The position numbers and the translations under genes are program-made. A stretch of DNA of 64,000 bases, from contig CM053257.1 of the NCBI GenBank assembly GCA_028583405.1, positions 32,528,636 to 32,592,635 of the forward strand, written 5' to 3'. The notes below the pieces were generated by a model. That model was not told where the DNA came from, made no database searches, and saw only the letters and a list, made by a program, of their open reading frames with translations. Below, one piece after another: positions 48,745 through 61,900 of this stretch (the first letter of the stretch is position 1; the number at the start of each line of letters is the position of its first letter). The stretch comes from Pogonophryne albipinna (lineage: Eukaryota > Chordata > Actinopteri > Perciformes > Artedidraconidae).

Positions 48745-49195
48745 TTAATTTCTTGAGTTACTTGCGAATATTGACTTGAAATCCATGTACTTGATGTTAT
48801 GTTGTTCCAGTGCAGTTTTCAGAATGAGTCTTTGTCTGTTATATTCCGGGCAGCTAAAAAATACATGAGGTATTGTCTCTGATAGTTGGCAACCATCACA
48901 ATTGCCAGTTGGATGTTTTTCAATCAGATAAAGTGATGAGTTTAATAAAGAGTGACCCAATTTGATCCTGCTGTTAATGCTCTGTTCTCTTCTACTACTC
49001 CCCCAAGTGCTTTATGTTCCTACTTCCCTTTGTATCTGGTATAAATGTCTTCCTTTAGTGTTACTGTCCCATAACTTTTGCCATTGTTGCTTGATAACAA
49101 CTTTCGTAACTGATTTGACTGCTGCTCTACTGATGGGTTATTAAATCAATCTGGTTTGCTTTCAATCCATTTTGTTGCCAGTTGATCCACTACCT
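48745..49195 (-). pseudogene. LINE fragment, I/Nimb-like RNase H end
   Basis: The minus strand reads KQQWQKLWDSNTKGRHLYQI with interruptions, then LGHSLLNSSLYLIEKHPTG, CDGCQLSETIPHVFFSC. This gag-knuckle-like C-x2-C...H...C segment ends ORF2 of I-clade retrotransposons in fish. Stops and frameshifts break it. Confidence 0.65.
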
Positions 49196-49199
49196 AATT

Positions 49200-50176
49200 A
49201 CCTCTGTTACAAAAAGGGTAGATGAAATAACTAGGAAATAAATAATATTAACAGCCAAAATGCTGAAAAAACAAAGTAACAAGGATGTACAGTCCAAAAT
49301 AGAAAGAAAAACAAACCTTAATATATATATACAGGTCGAAGAAATATAAACTGGTACCTCTCTGCTCTACAGCCACAGTCAGACTAACCCAACATCACTT
49401 TTTATACACTTAATTACTGTTATTCTTATCATCTACAAACATATTCAAAATGTAGTTCAAACTAATTAAACACAATAAATCAAATAGGTCAACATATTCT
49501 ACATTTCTGACCACAGAAGCCTTAACCAATAACACTTTAACACTTGGAAGAAAATGGTCACCCGTGCCCATGCACTACATGGTATGCTCCAATTGAGCAC
49601 AGGTACTTCCACTGATTGAGCCTCTACTTAACGCTGCAGTTTTCTGTTGCTCTGTTTGGACCTCACAACCTTGAACGAGAGGGTAAGCAGGTTACTTTGG
49701 CACAGCATTGTTGTGTATGACTTCAAATAAAGCTGTCTTGAACAAATATTGACTTGGGTTTTATTTTACCAATGTCCAGCAAAGTTATTAATGTGTTTCC
49801 CTCAGTGTGCCTTTTACCATGCCCCATAGGCTTATGCCAACTGCGATGAAGGAGTCTTCTTCACAACCCACATGCGCTGGAATCCACACAAATTGAACAA
49901 TAATTCCCAAATGGACTAACCTATACATGATGTGCAAAATGTCATGTAGAATAAGAAGAGATAGCCTGATGGTGACTCGCCATTCAAATCATTTAAAAGT
50001 ACGGATATTGAAGAAGCTTTAAATTAGGGTTAGGGTAATAATCATCATGCAGAATGGCGTATCGAATCACATAACCCATATCATATTACAGGATAATGAT
50101 TGTTAATGCCTCTCTCTTTATCACTTTAAGGCTGCAGCTTTTAAAGGTCAAACTAAATGTAACTTTACACACTTAA
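49200..50176. other. Intergenic, repeat-containing
   Basis: GAAGAAATATAAACTGGTAC at about 49,339 opens a block shared with 57,078. No gene seen. Confidence 0.5.
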
Positions 50177-50388
50177 AGGTGGGGTATGCAATTTTGGAGA
50201 AACCAGCTCGAGTGCGCTAGAATTTGAAAATACACAACCGGAAAAAACCTGCCCCTTCCTTCAGACTTCCTTACAGAGCCCCTCCTTCAACACACACGAA
50301 CGCGCACATGACCAATGAGGGCACGAGATAAGTTTGTGCACAGATGGAACAGGCAGGGAGGCCATCCAGTTATTTTAGCCGGGCTAAA
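50177..50388. mobile_element. Truncated copy of the TTAA MITE
   Basis: AGGTGGGGTATGCAATTTTG after TTAA, then sequence matching the unit B MITE in reverse, ending at about GCCGGGCTAAAT without a right terminus. Confidence 0.7.
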
Positions 50389-50389
50389 T

Positions 50390-51800
50390 ATATTCATATA
50401 AATATACATAGAATATTTCATTCTGAAGTGGAGTATAAGTATTAGAATGAAAACCTTTGTTTTATTCATTTATATTAGATGATCTCACATCAGACAGCAT
50501 TTTCTAGCCAAGCTGTTAGACCCCCTCCGTCTCTGGCAGTAAAAGATCAGTTGTGTTTTGGATTTAAAGATTTGTTTGGACCAGATACAGCTGCCACGCA
50601 CACGCTGTGTTTCCACAACAACAACTAAACACAACCTGAGACGGGGGCTGAACCTGTTCTGTCCTTCAAACTGCTCCAACAGTCATTCTCTGAAACCATC
50701 TGTTACTAAAGTACCGTGTGTCTATGCCAGCATGCAGTGGGCAGTGGGAAAATAACAATTTGATCTGTTAAATATAATAGAAGTGGCGTTACTACAAAGT
50801 TAAAGTACGCTTCTTTGAGTAAACTACTCAACTTTGGAACAAAAAACATATTTTTACTTTTATTTATTTACAAAAAATCTACACCTTTTACACACAACAT
50901 TTCACTCTTCCATGTTCAGCTATCTTCTCATCTTTAAAACACAAGAAACAAACTTTACATCTTCACATGAATCATGTCTTGAACAGTTGGATTTCTTACC
51001 GCTTGTTTGCTATTCCCAAAGTCATGTAAAGAACCCTGGTGTGTTTATGTGAGCCTCATTCTGATGTGTCAACGTCAATAACGATCTTTATTTATTCTGT
51101 GGATAGTGTCTGTATTAAACTGTATATTTGTATACCTGACTTATAGTGTTTCCAATTTCTAAACTGCTGTTCAATAATGTCCTCCTTTATCATGTTCATA
51201 GTGTAAATACATTCAGTCTGTTTATACCTGTCACATGTATGTATATATATTTCTATTATACTACAACTCTTTTTATTTTTCTGTTGTATACCTCTGGTTA
51301 GTACTTGTACTCTGTGCAATCACAATAAAGTTGGATGTAATCTAATGTGTGCAAGTTGGATGTAATCTAATGTGTGCAAGTTGCCAGGGAGAACATCTTC
51401 GGTAAAAAACCTCGGCCTTGAGATGGTGAAACTCTTTTTCAGTTTTTAGGAAAAGATTCTGCAGTAGAGTAATATTCTCTAAGTAGAGCCAAGGATTGTT
51501 TTGATTGTTGGAAAGTCTCTGAAGCTCGTGTTAACCACAGGGTAAATTTCCTGTATCTAAAAAAACTAATTCAGAAAAACCATCAACTTTGAGAAAAGGT
51601 AACCAAGAGGTAGAAAAATGCTGACTCATTCCAAGATGTGAGGACTCATTCCTGCAGCAATCTGTTATTCTCAATGTAATGCCAAGATGGTTTGGGTTGG
51701 TGGAAGGTAATGAGTATTCTACTGTTTATGTAAATGTCTAAAACGTTGAAAAAATAAAAACTAAGTTCAACTGATCAAGCCCAAACTAACTTTCACCATT
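50390..51800. other. Intergenic, 3' of KCNJ15
   Basis: No gene seen. A LINE-like tail at about 51,310-51,345 (CACAATAAAGTTGGATGTAA) ends in two copies of a 25-bp repeat (51,332-51,382). Part is probably the KCNJ15 3' UTR, but no obvious signal close to the stop was found. Confidence 0.45.
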
Positions 51801-51832
51801 ACATGAAACGGTGTAAAAAAACAACACGTCCT

Positions 51833-52870
51833 CTATTCTTTCTTGTAGTCCTCCTCCAGTTTGAGCTTCTCCGTGTTGTTACTCAGGACAACCGCATCGT
51901 TGGTGACTTGCACCTTGTCGAAGAAGTTGAAATCTGCCACGTATCGGCCCCCCGTGGTGCTGAACAACACCGGCTTGAACTCGTACCCCCAGAAGATCTC
52001 CTGCGGGACGTAAGAGGTGCGGCTCTGGCACGTGGCGGCGGTGGACTCCATGGTGGCGTTCAGGGTCACCAGCAGCTCGAAGTCTCGGGTCTGCAGGTTC
52101 TCTGCGTTGAGGCCTGTGAGAGGACTGTGCTCGTCCAGGACGTGGTAGAAGGTGAGCGGGAGGATCAGGAAGGGGCACTCTCCACTGGAGTCCATGAAGA
52201 AGTCCACAGAGCTCTGGTGGATCTGCGTCTTCTCACCTTCCTCCGTGACGTTGGACTGGAGGAATTTCCCCGTCAGCTGGCACTGTATCAGAAGACTCTT
52301 CCTCATGTTGGCCACCCTCACCATCAGACACAATTTCCCGGCGCGCCGGCAGATCACCGCAGACTTACTGAACTTGATGGTCTCCGCTCTTTTCTTTGGG
52401 CGGGCCAGTTTGGCGAGAAAGGCCCCGGTGACGAAGATCTCAGCCAGGCCGGTGATGACGAGCTGAGCCACGAGCGTGAAGATGGCCAGCGGACACTCTT
52501 CTGAGATGTACCGTAAACCGTACCCGATGGTGGTCTGTGACTCCAGGGAGAACAGGAAGGCTCCGGTGAGGGTCTTCACGTTCACCACGCAGGCCGTGCG
52601 GTTGGCGCTCAAGTCGGGATCAAAGTCCCCGTTGCCCATGCCGATGAAGTAGAAAATGACCCCGAAGATGAACCAGGTCATGACGAAGGTGGAGGCGAAC
52701 AGAGTGAGTTTGTAGCGCCACTTCATGTCCACCACCGTGGTCCAGATGTCGTGCAGGTACAGCTTCACCATGCCCTCCACGTTGTCGACGCGCACGTTGT
52801 TGTGGCCGTCTTTGGACACGATCCTCCGCTGGACCTCCGCCGTCCTGGTCGCCATGGTGATGTCAGTCAA
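51833..52870 (-). CDS. kcnj15: Inward-rectifier potassium channel Kir4.2-like
   Basis: A single-exon 345-aa Kir channel. Slide helix [15 protein letters not shown] (41-55), TM1 about 56-77, an extracellular loop with sequon N90-R-T, pore filter TIGYG (114-118), TM2 about 128-152 with the rectification Glu at 144, and the PIP2-binding [11 protein letters not shown] (158-168). The cytoplasmic domain has [12 protein letters not shown] and [10 protein letters not shown]. It lets K+ in and sets membrane potential in epithelia and glia. KCNJ15 is chosen over KCNJ10 and KCNJ1 by IQCQLTGK and by the VPS26C neighbour. It stops at EEDYKKE, about 30 residues earlier than the mammalian protein, so the C-terminal PDZ-binding tail is missing. 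The first ATG is 52,870; MATRTAEV five codons on is an alternative. 5' UTR exons are not identified. Confidence 0.92.
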   Translation of the reverse strand: MTDITMATRTAEVQRRIVSKDGHNNVRVDNVEGMVKLYLHDIWTTVVDMKWRYKLTLFASTFVMTWFIFGVIFYFIGMGNGDFDPDLSANRTACVVNVKTLTGAFLFSLESQTTIGYGLRYISEECPLAIFTLVAQLVITGLAEIFVTGAFLAKLARPKKRAETIKFSKSAVICRRAGKLCLMVRVANMRKSLLIQCQLTGKFLQSNVTEEGEKTQIHQSSVDFFMDSSGECPFLILPLTFYHVLDEHSPLTGLNAENLQTRDFELLVTLNATMESTAATCQSRTSYVPQEIFWGYEFKPVLFSTTGGRYVADFNFFDKVQVTNDAVVLSNNTEKLKLEEDYKKE

Positions 52871-52969
52871 ACTGATGGTGACTAATGATGAGGTCTCAGT
52901 ATGGCATCACCTATGGATGAGCTGACACGAAACAAAACATTAATATCAAGTAAATTACATATATATGTA

Positions 52970-53914
52970 CATTCTACAGAAAAGGTGGAAGTACTGTCAC
53001 TTACTTTTGCAGACACCAAAATACATGACGTTGACCTAATCCTCACATTCATTATACATGTTGAATAAATAGAGATTGTCTTTGCAATGGTACTAAATAA
53101 AAATTGTTTTAAAAATGGTTTTATACATAAATTGCAATTTATTTAAAATGCCAAGTTCAAGGAACTGCCTTGTCACTTTGATCATACATGGAAGTGGAGC
53201 CTATAGTTTTCATTAAAAATATTTTTTTTTCAATAAATAAATCTCATTCATATTTACATAACATTACATACATTAAATATAACACTGAAATGGTAAAAAA
53301 AATTATTATTAATAATATCCAATAAATGTCAGTCACCCAAAATTACGTCATTGGTGTTACTGCTACACAAAACGCTTTTATTTTGAAGTAATGTACTGTC
53401 TCTGAAGTGCCTCCTGTAGCAAGAGATCCTTTGAGGCAGTGCAGTGGACAAAGACATAAGGAAAGTCAGATACTTCTACTTTGTTTGTTAATGGTGTCAT
53501 TTTATCTTCAAATTGTACGTGCGTCTTTCAAGTCTGTCATTAGTGTTACTCATTGCATAGCCCTAGGGGTGAACATTTCAATGGGAAAATGTATTGTATT
53601 GAAGAGTTAAACGATTTTGATATTGACTGAAGCCATATTTGGTCTGACACATTGCAGCCATTTTGTTAAAATGGTAGTATTTTCTCCAAATTGTCACCGG
53701 TGTTACTCTTCTTCCTGGTAACACGTAACACCAGTGACGTTCCTATATAAATAAGCTTTGTATAATGTATACAAATAATAAAAATACGCTCTACTTGTTG
53801 TGGATTCATCAAGTTAAGAGTTAGTTATTGCTATTTAACAGGTTCTAGATGTGTTTAGAAGGAATATATTTCAGCAGATTTGTATCACCCAGATTCCACC
53901 TTTTCTGTAGAATG
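52970..53914. mobile_element. Candidate DNA transposon with 21-bp inverted ends
   Basis: CATTCTACAGAAAAGGTGGA at 52,970 has its complement ending at 53,914. No ORF of note inside. Target duplication not clear, family unknown. Confidence 0.6.
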
Positions 53915-53989
53915 ACTATCTGTTCATATCTTTATACTGTCTATATACTATACTATCACTATACTGTCAATACTGTTTATACTGTAGCC

Positions 53990-54130
53990 TACATACTTCA
54001 TCTGTTTATAGCCTATTTATAATTATTCATTCATTTATTTATATCATGTAGACACTTGCACTGCTATTTTGCACTTCTGGTCAGATGCCAAACTCTGTTT
54101 CGTTACTAGTACTAGTAGTTGAATCTGAAT
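53990..54130 (+). repeat. LINE/SINE 3' tail
   Basis: TTGCACTTCTGGTCAGATGC then TTTCGTTACTAG and (GAATCT)n, the tail of a widespread fish retroposon. Confidence 0.5.
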
Positions 54131-56139
54131 CTGAATCTAAATGTACTTTCAGTTTTAGATCCAAACATCCAACTACATTTATTAGAAAATTGTAGGTACT
54201 TTGAAGATAATACATTACAGTGTAAAATAAATCATTAAGTAATTCAGATCTGCTCCATATTTTTTTCCAGCCACAACATTTATGTGATGAACAATTCATT
54301 GCATTTATCCAGGAATAAAATATGTGTTTTCTTTCAAAGGACTTTAATCTGAGGTAACCATACCTCAGATTTTTGATTTGGGTTTGAGTACTTGGAGTAC
54401 AAACATGCCACCATTGATATAGGAGCTAAAGTAAAATATTTCGCATATAGAACAAAATGAATTCAAGTCCAGTACTGTATGTAAAATATAAAATAATCAA
54501 TATAAATGAACAAATAAATAAAACGCTGAAACTGTCAATGCATGTGTACCTGCTGTTTGAAATTGTCACTAAATGAGTCTTTGTTAAAGTCTCTAAAATG
54601 GCACAATTTTCCTTTAAAGTTGATCAAGATTTGTCAACTGAAGGTCAGAAAAGTACAGCAGATGATTCAACACACCAAATAAAACTATAAAATGTAAGTC
54701 TAAACCTACAGTGTAACGTCTCAGGGTTAAAACAATGTCAAAAAGTGAACCTAAGAAGTAAGCCATTACAGGAGCCAGAGAACATTTACTTTAATCATTG
54801 ATTTCTTGATAAATCTGTGTTACTCACATCCCGCTGCCTCGCTGAATACTCTCAGGTGCTTTTCTTCACTTTTCTCAGGTGTGCCGCAGACAATATGAAG
54901 CGTCTGCAGAACATCTAGTTCGGTGTCTTCTTTCTTTCTATTGTCCGAGTTGTGTGAGCGCTGAACTTTGGCACAGACGTATTCAGGGTCGGCAGACAAA
55001 AGCCGAGCTGTAAACTCTGATCTGAGCGAGGGTTGGCTGTTTTACCTCCGCCTCCTTCTCACCTGTCCGCCAGGTAACCAGCAACTTAAAGTTTGTTTTG
55101 ATCCTTTTATGGTTGTTGTTGCTTTACACAAACACACCCACATTTACTGCTTACAGAACGTTCTCTAAAGGTCATTAAGAAGGGACACTTTGATGTCAAT
55201 ACAAATAATAACAACGGTGTGACTCTGTGGAAAACTAGAGAAACTTCACTGAGAAAATGTGTGTACCGGCAGCTGAATACCGCAAACACTTCTGAAGTAT
55301 TTGGAGCTTTTTCAATGTATTTCTGTGTCTGAAATAGATGTATGCCTCATATTTTAAATAAAGCACAAGTCGAATGAAGTTGTGAATTCAGGTAAAGTTA
55401 AAAAACTAAAAGGGGTTGAAGTTTAACAAGAGCAAATTCAAGTGAAGTCCTAAATAACAATAGGCTTCAGTTAAAATAAGTCTATCAGTTTACACATCGA
55501 GTTAAAATTAGCGAGTCAATTATGAGAACAATTATAAAATCTGAAGATGTATTATTAAAGAATTAGCTGATGCTCAAACACTGATAGGAGTTACAGTTGA
55601 GGCTCTTACAGAAGGTGATTTGGGGGAAATGAAGTTAATGTGCGGACTAATGTAAGTTTTAGTTTAAATAAGTTTGATCTGTGTGAAATGGAAGAGGCAG
55701 CTGAACTGAAAAGACTAAAATATGTCAATATGAAGTAATTATATCACATTTAACAGATTCAAAACACACACACAGAGAATACAAAACAATTACAATGAGC
55801 TAAATTATGAGAAAGAAATATTAAATCTTAACGTGTGTAACCAGGGAAAGCAGTGGAAGTCTCACACCGAGTGTAGGAGTGGGTTTAGAGCTGAAAGGGA
55901 CAAACAATGTGGCTTTTACTCGGTGTAAAATAAGTTTAAACTAAGGAGTATGAAGAGAAGTGCCAACACTAAAAGACGCTTAAGTGTTTGATGAAAGTTT
56001 AAAAATGACACTTTAACTATAAAATGTATAGTGAATGTCCCTTTAAATCTTGAACGCTGGTTGTTAAACTTTATGACCTTGAATTGCACGTCTTAGCTTT
56101 GTTATTAACCTCATTGATGTTACCCACATTCCTTAAGAG

Positions 56140-56142
<3 letters not shown>
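54131..56142. other. Intergenic between KCNJ15 and SMG8, left part
   Basis: No exon recognised. The region 54,830-55,080 is less AT-rich than its surroundings and upstream of KCNJ15, so it may hold a non-coding first exon, but this is a guess. Confidence 0.4.

Positions 56143-56224
<82 letters not shown>
56143..56224. repeat. (GT)n microsatellite
   Basis: About 41 uninterrupted GT units. Confidence 0.95.
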
Positions 56225-56225
<1 letters not shown>

Positions 56226-56589
56226 TCTCTAAGGTATGAGATCACTAATAGATTTCCTTGTTCCTACAAATGGTCCTTTACAGCAGTTTATTTATCTTTC
56301 AGGATCCTTTAACTGTAAGAACATTGCACCAATAAAACACTCACCATGTCCTATCGGTACTTAAAGGTAGGTTCAGTGAAAGAATAAAAGACATTTAAAT
56401 TACTCATTTCTATTTTCAGTCATTATATTTGGACACACCACATCAATAACTGTGTGTTTGGTTAAATCCTTTATTTAGATCCTAACTGTTGTTGTAATAT
56501 TTTAGTTTGAAAACACTTAAATGTTATTTGCATTGAACTTATCTGTAAAACTGAAAACAATGAACAATATTTAACATTTTTATAATTAA

Positions 56590-56815
56590 CCCTCCTGTTG
56601 TCTTCGGGTCAAATCTGACCGATTTACTACTTTCATCAATCCTAACTTTTTTGTTTTACATTCGATTGCATTCAGGCTTCATGATATCCTTCACAGTAAA
56701 CATTTGAACATATACAATTGCTGATCACCACTTTCATTGAGTTTTGGATGATTTAGTCAACTTTGTAACACCATGGTGTTCCCGGTCATCTTGACCGCCA
56801 TAAAGAAAAGGAATT
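56590..56815. repeat. Fish dispersed repeat CCTCCTGTTGTCTTCGGGTC
   Basis: Opens with AACCCTCCTGTTGTCTTCGG and closes with CCCGGTCATCTTGACCGCC; similar sequences are common in fish. Type uncertain. Confidence 0.5.
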
Positions 56816-56824
56816 AGTAACCAT

Positions 56825-57310
<486 letters not shown>

Positions 57311-58985
57311 TAAGAGGTTGCTTTTTCTTTGCACACCATGAAAGAAAGGCCAAATGAATGGGCTGTGATTTTAGTTTTTTTTAAAGCAGAGGTCAATAAT
57401 TTGTACGGCCCTCGGAGGATGTTGTAAAAATTGAAATGGTCCTTGAGAGGAAAAAGGTTCCCCACCCCTGGTAAAAGGCCATGTATAATGTTGGTATAAA
57501 CATTAAAAGGGTCATTTATCTCGATAAATAAATGAAGAGTCCAACCCCAACTAGTGGACAAAAAGTAAAATGCAATATTTAATGCTTCAACATGAGAAAT
57601 GTGTCTTTCAGGCTGACATTAAATAATTTAAAACAATAACATCTCACAGAATGAAGAACTCTAGTTTTTATTTACAGAAAACATACATTGTTCCACTCCG
57701 GTCCCCAGTCTGTTCTTTTTTCTAGTACTAGTCAGTGTTTTAGTAGTAGGTACGTGTATTGTGTGACTCATGATGCAGAATACAGGTCACACTTTACTGG
57801 AAGTCCTCGAAAATTCACAGATATGAAAAGTGCCAAAACAACTAAGTTTCATGCCACGTAGTCTGGGAGAGAAAAGTACACGAAGCTGGTCTCAATTTGC
57901 ACAAAACATATCAGCAACTGTTGTGATAGTGGATTAATCTTCTAAAAAATCTGCTCCGATCCGTGTATTATAGAGAACACATAAATACAGAATGTTTTTT
58001 AAAAGGCACAAAAAGGAACATTTAATAATATGAAATGTCTTCAGGTCTTAAGGATTTATGGTTGGCATTTCCCACTGGTTCCTGATTATTTACAACAAAA
58101 AAGCAATTGATTAAAAATAATATTTAGTTACATCCCTAATTATATCTGCATACAACTCCATTGGTGTGTTGTATATACTTTTTTTTAAATGTATATTTAC
58201 TGCTAGTAATTGTTAAATAAGGGGATTTAAAGTAAAGCGTACATGAGTCCAGCCTTATTACTGTACCCCATAATTAGCCTGTTCTAATGGCTCCTTCAGT
58301 CTGAAATGAAGCTCAGCGCAAGTTCTTTCAGGAAGACTGGTTCCCACGCTCTCATTCACTCGCCCTTTCTTAAAATAAGCAAGCGGCAACAAACCCCCAG
58401 CTAAACCAATCGGTCGCGTCTCATCTCCACAGCCAATCACAGCACACCCGGCAAATGTTTAAATCTGCTCTTTTTCTCCCCTGCCAGCATCGTTCAGGAG
58501 AATTGATGCAACCCTCCTCCACCTCCAGTCTCATCAGACCCAAGGCAGGCTAGCCCAGAAGAACCCTCATCACTCCAGATTTTCACCACCACCAGTGTTT
58601 AGACCCCGGGGGGTTTCTCTTTTCCTAGTCGGCTCCTCCTCCCCCTTAATCCATCACAGTATGATGGGGTCTAATCTCCAAAACGTGTATATATATATAT
58701 CATACGGCAATAAAGATGTTATCAACTAACGAATTAAGTCTCTCCTGATTGAACTGAAGTACGTACTTCCAATTGGGGTCATGAGTGTGAATATGTTTGA
58801 ATTTAGATAATAAAAAAAATGTCCTGACATCATCAAAATAAACGACATTTAATATGTCGGGGCTGGAAAAATCCACAGTACATTTAGATGAGGATTGAAG
58901 GGGTCAGGGGGGGGGCCACGGACTCACAAACATAAACATCTCGGCCTATATCAGGAAGTGTGAATAAATAAGAGGTCCCTCAGGG
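57311..58985. other. Intergenic and probable SMG8 3' UTR
   Basis: 57,385-57,480 resembles a piece of a hAT element (GGTTCCCCACCCCTGG). The rest shows no gene; the SMG8 3' UTR presumably lies just left of 58,986, but no clear poly(A) signal was found. Confidence 0.45.
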
Positions 58986-61900
58986 TCACTGAGGGGCCGG
59001 GGTAGCGGCCGTGGCCTTCAGGATGCCTCGCAGCACCTTGTGGTTGTTGAGCGGCTGGTTCTCTTTGGGGGGGTAGCAGGGCCCGCGGTCCGTACAGAAG
59101 GAATAAGGGAACCGCAGAACCCAGAACCCATCGGGAGGAAGAACCAAATCTGTCTGCTCCGGGTGGAACAACGGGCAGGGAGGGGGGCCGGGCTGCACCT
59201 GGAGACACAGCAGCGAACAAAAACACTTAAAATTCATTCATACATGCAGGCAGATTTTGTAAGTTTGCCCACTTACAAATATATTAACAGTCTATCATTT
59301 TAACGGTAGGTTTATATAAACAGTGAGAGTAAGAATATCAAAAAGAAAATCCAGAAATCAATTTGTATCTTTTATATAATATCGATTTCTGGATTTTCTT
59401 TTTGAATACATGCGGCTAGTTTTCAGTGACCCACGGAGGGGGGGTGTAGCTACCTGTGGGTTGAGGGTGACCTCCAGCGGGTAGTCCGGCACGACGACAA
59501 ACAGCCGAGTCAGCTGAGCGTAGTGAGACTTGATCCCGCGGCCCTGCGACGGGGACGGGATGTAGAGCGGCATGTCGGTGTTCAGCACCCTGGTGGCGGG
59601 GTCTTTGGCCCCCCCCGGCCCCAGAACCTTCACTATCTTATCCGGCCCGCAGCTGATGAAGCGCCGCCCCCTGCTGTCCTCGTACTCGAACCCCACGAAG
59701 ATCCGAGCCATGTCGTCCCTCCTGCGGCTCCTCCCCAGGCCCCCGGTGCTTCCCCTTTTCCCCACCAGGGTCTTATTGGGGGCCGGCCACGAGGAGTTGC
59801 CCCCATCCAAAGGCTCCGTCAGTCTGTCCGGGTCCTCCTCCGACCGGGAGCGGATCACCAGGTCCCAGGGCAGCAGGAAGGAGGATCCGGGGAGGAAGCC
59901 CGGGTGCTCCAGGCCCGTGTGGCAGTTGTAGGACTTTGCGGGGCCCAGTTTGACGAGGGACCAGCTGGAGAACTTTGGGAGGAGACCCTTAGCACAGCCA
60001 GAGTGCATCATCCCGGGGAGATACTCCACGGTGGAGGGCTGCCGGTCCATAAGACTGGGTCTCTTTGGCTGGACTTGTGTTTCGGTGCCATCTCCGTCAG
60101 CATAGGGCCCCAAGCTGTCTGTGGACTGACCCAGGCTGAGGGCCAGGCTGAGGCTGGTGTCTGCAGGGGTGTGGCTCTGGGCGGGGGTGTGGCTCTGGGC
60201 AGGGGTGGGGGTATGGCTTTGGGCGGGGATGGGGGTGTGGCTCTGGGTGGGGATGGGGGTGTGGCTCTGGGTGGGGATGGGGGTGTGGCTCTGGGTGGTG
60301 CTCTGGGTGGTGCTCGTCTCCTTCAGTTTCTCCACCACCACCTCTGTAGACCCGGAGGCCTCGATGGGGGTCCTCTGAGCCTGGTTTGTGGCGGGCGCCG
60401 GGTCCAGGGTGCTGGGCTGGAACACAGGGAAGTCGATCCGCTCCAACTTCCCGCAGCATTTCTCATCCAGCATCTAGTCATGGATATTAGAGAATAATGT
60501 GTCAAGAATTGAAGAAAATTATATTCTGGAGGAATTTGAGGGAATGTGTGTTTACTGGTTTTTGTGACAGTGGACCAATGGGGACTGTCCACAACACTAT
60601 AAACAAATACACTAAACTAAATAGCAACAGGATGAGATGTTTGTAGCTGCTGACCTGGTAGAAGTCGTAGTTGGCCGTCTGGATGTCGAACGGATCTTCT
60701 CGTGGCGCCTGCTTCCTGCCGCAGTTACAGGCGCTGGTGGAGCGCCCCCTGCTGTTGTGGTTCAGGATGGGTGGGTTTCGATCCATGTCTGTCTTCTCTC
60801 CTGCAGAAACAACGTCAGAATTTATAAATGTAATTATTATCCTGACTAGTTATGAATTTATCTATAAATGTCTATCCATAAATAGACATATGTACATGAA
60901 CACTGGACCTGCAATTAATAGTTGGTTAATTGATTGGTTGATTAACAGAAGAACAATCATTAACCATTTTGATAAAAGATTAATTATTGATAATTGTTCA
61001 AGCAAAAGTGACTGTTTTACATCATATCAAAGTGAATACATTTGGGTTTAAGATTGAAAGACTGACATTTAAAGACATTATCTTGGACTTTAAGGAAACT
61101 GGGATAGACATCTTTCACTATGACCTGACATTTTGTAGACTTCAAATCTAGAAAAAAAATCCCACAAATATTAATGAATATATATCATAAAAAGAAGAAA
61201 AGTATTGAAACCATAATTAACAAATTCAGAGCTTTCTGCTTTTATAAGTAGAATCATTTTTCAACACCCTCAGTTACTCATCACGTAGTTTGCTTCTCAT
61301 TATCCCACGTGTGCAGATCTTATATTAAACCCTGTGGATACCAGCATTAACTTGATGCAGTGCAGACTATTTCTATTCTATTTGATTTGTATTTACTTGC
61401 ACTATTGTATCTGTTTTATTGTGTTGCACTGGTGGAGGAGCCTGTGACCTAAGATTTCCATTGACATAACTACACTGTAGCTATGTACTGTTGGGAAAAT
61501 ACTGAATGTCCTCTTCCAATCTCAGAGTAACATGATAACAAAGGTATCCCAACTGTAGCTGTGAACATGACAGGATGTGTGATGACCTAGAAGAGCATCA
61601 GGACTGTTTGAGGCATATGATAGCTATATGATTAACATGATGATTCAGCCTCTATGGAGATAGACATGTGACAAGCATGCTCATTTCTGACGTGGAGCTA
61701 ATCTGAAGTAAACATTGAATACTGCTTTCTATTCCTCCATCTTGTGACTGTGTAACTCCCTCTCTTGGATATCAGCATGTGAAGGACACTGTTCAGGAAC
61801 TAGTTGATGCTCTGTATGTGATGACTACTTCCATTCTGGAGAGGATCACAGATACATGGATCCTGAGATTGAAGCTCAAGCCGGTGACGACTGATATTTT

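Noticed and set aside
51803..52504. 233-codon plus ORF over KCNJ15
   Set aside because: Antisense shadow; the minus strand carries the complete channel.
59523..60497. 324-codon plus ORF over SMG8
   Set aside because: Antisense to a GC-rich SMG8 exon whose minus frame matches the family from end to end.
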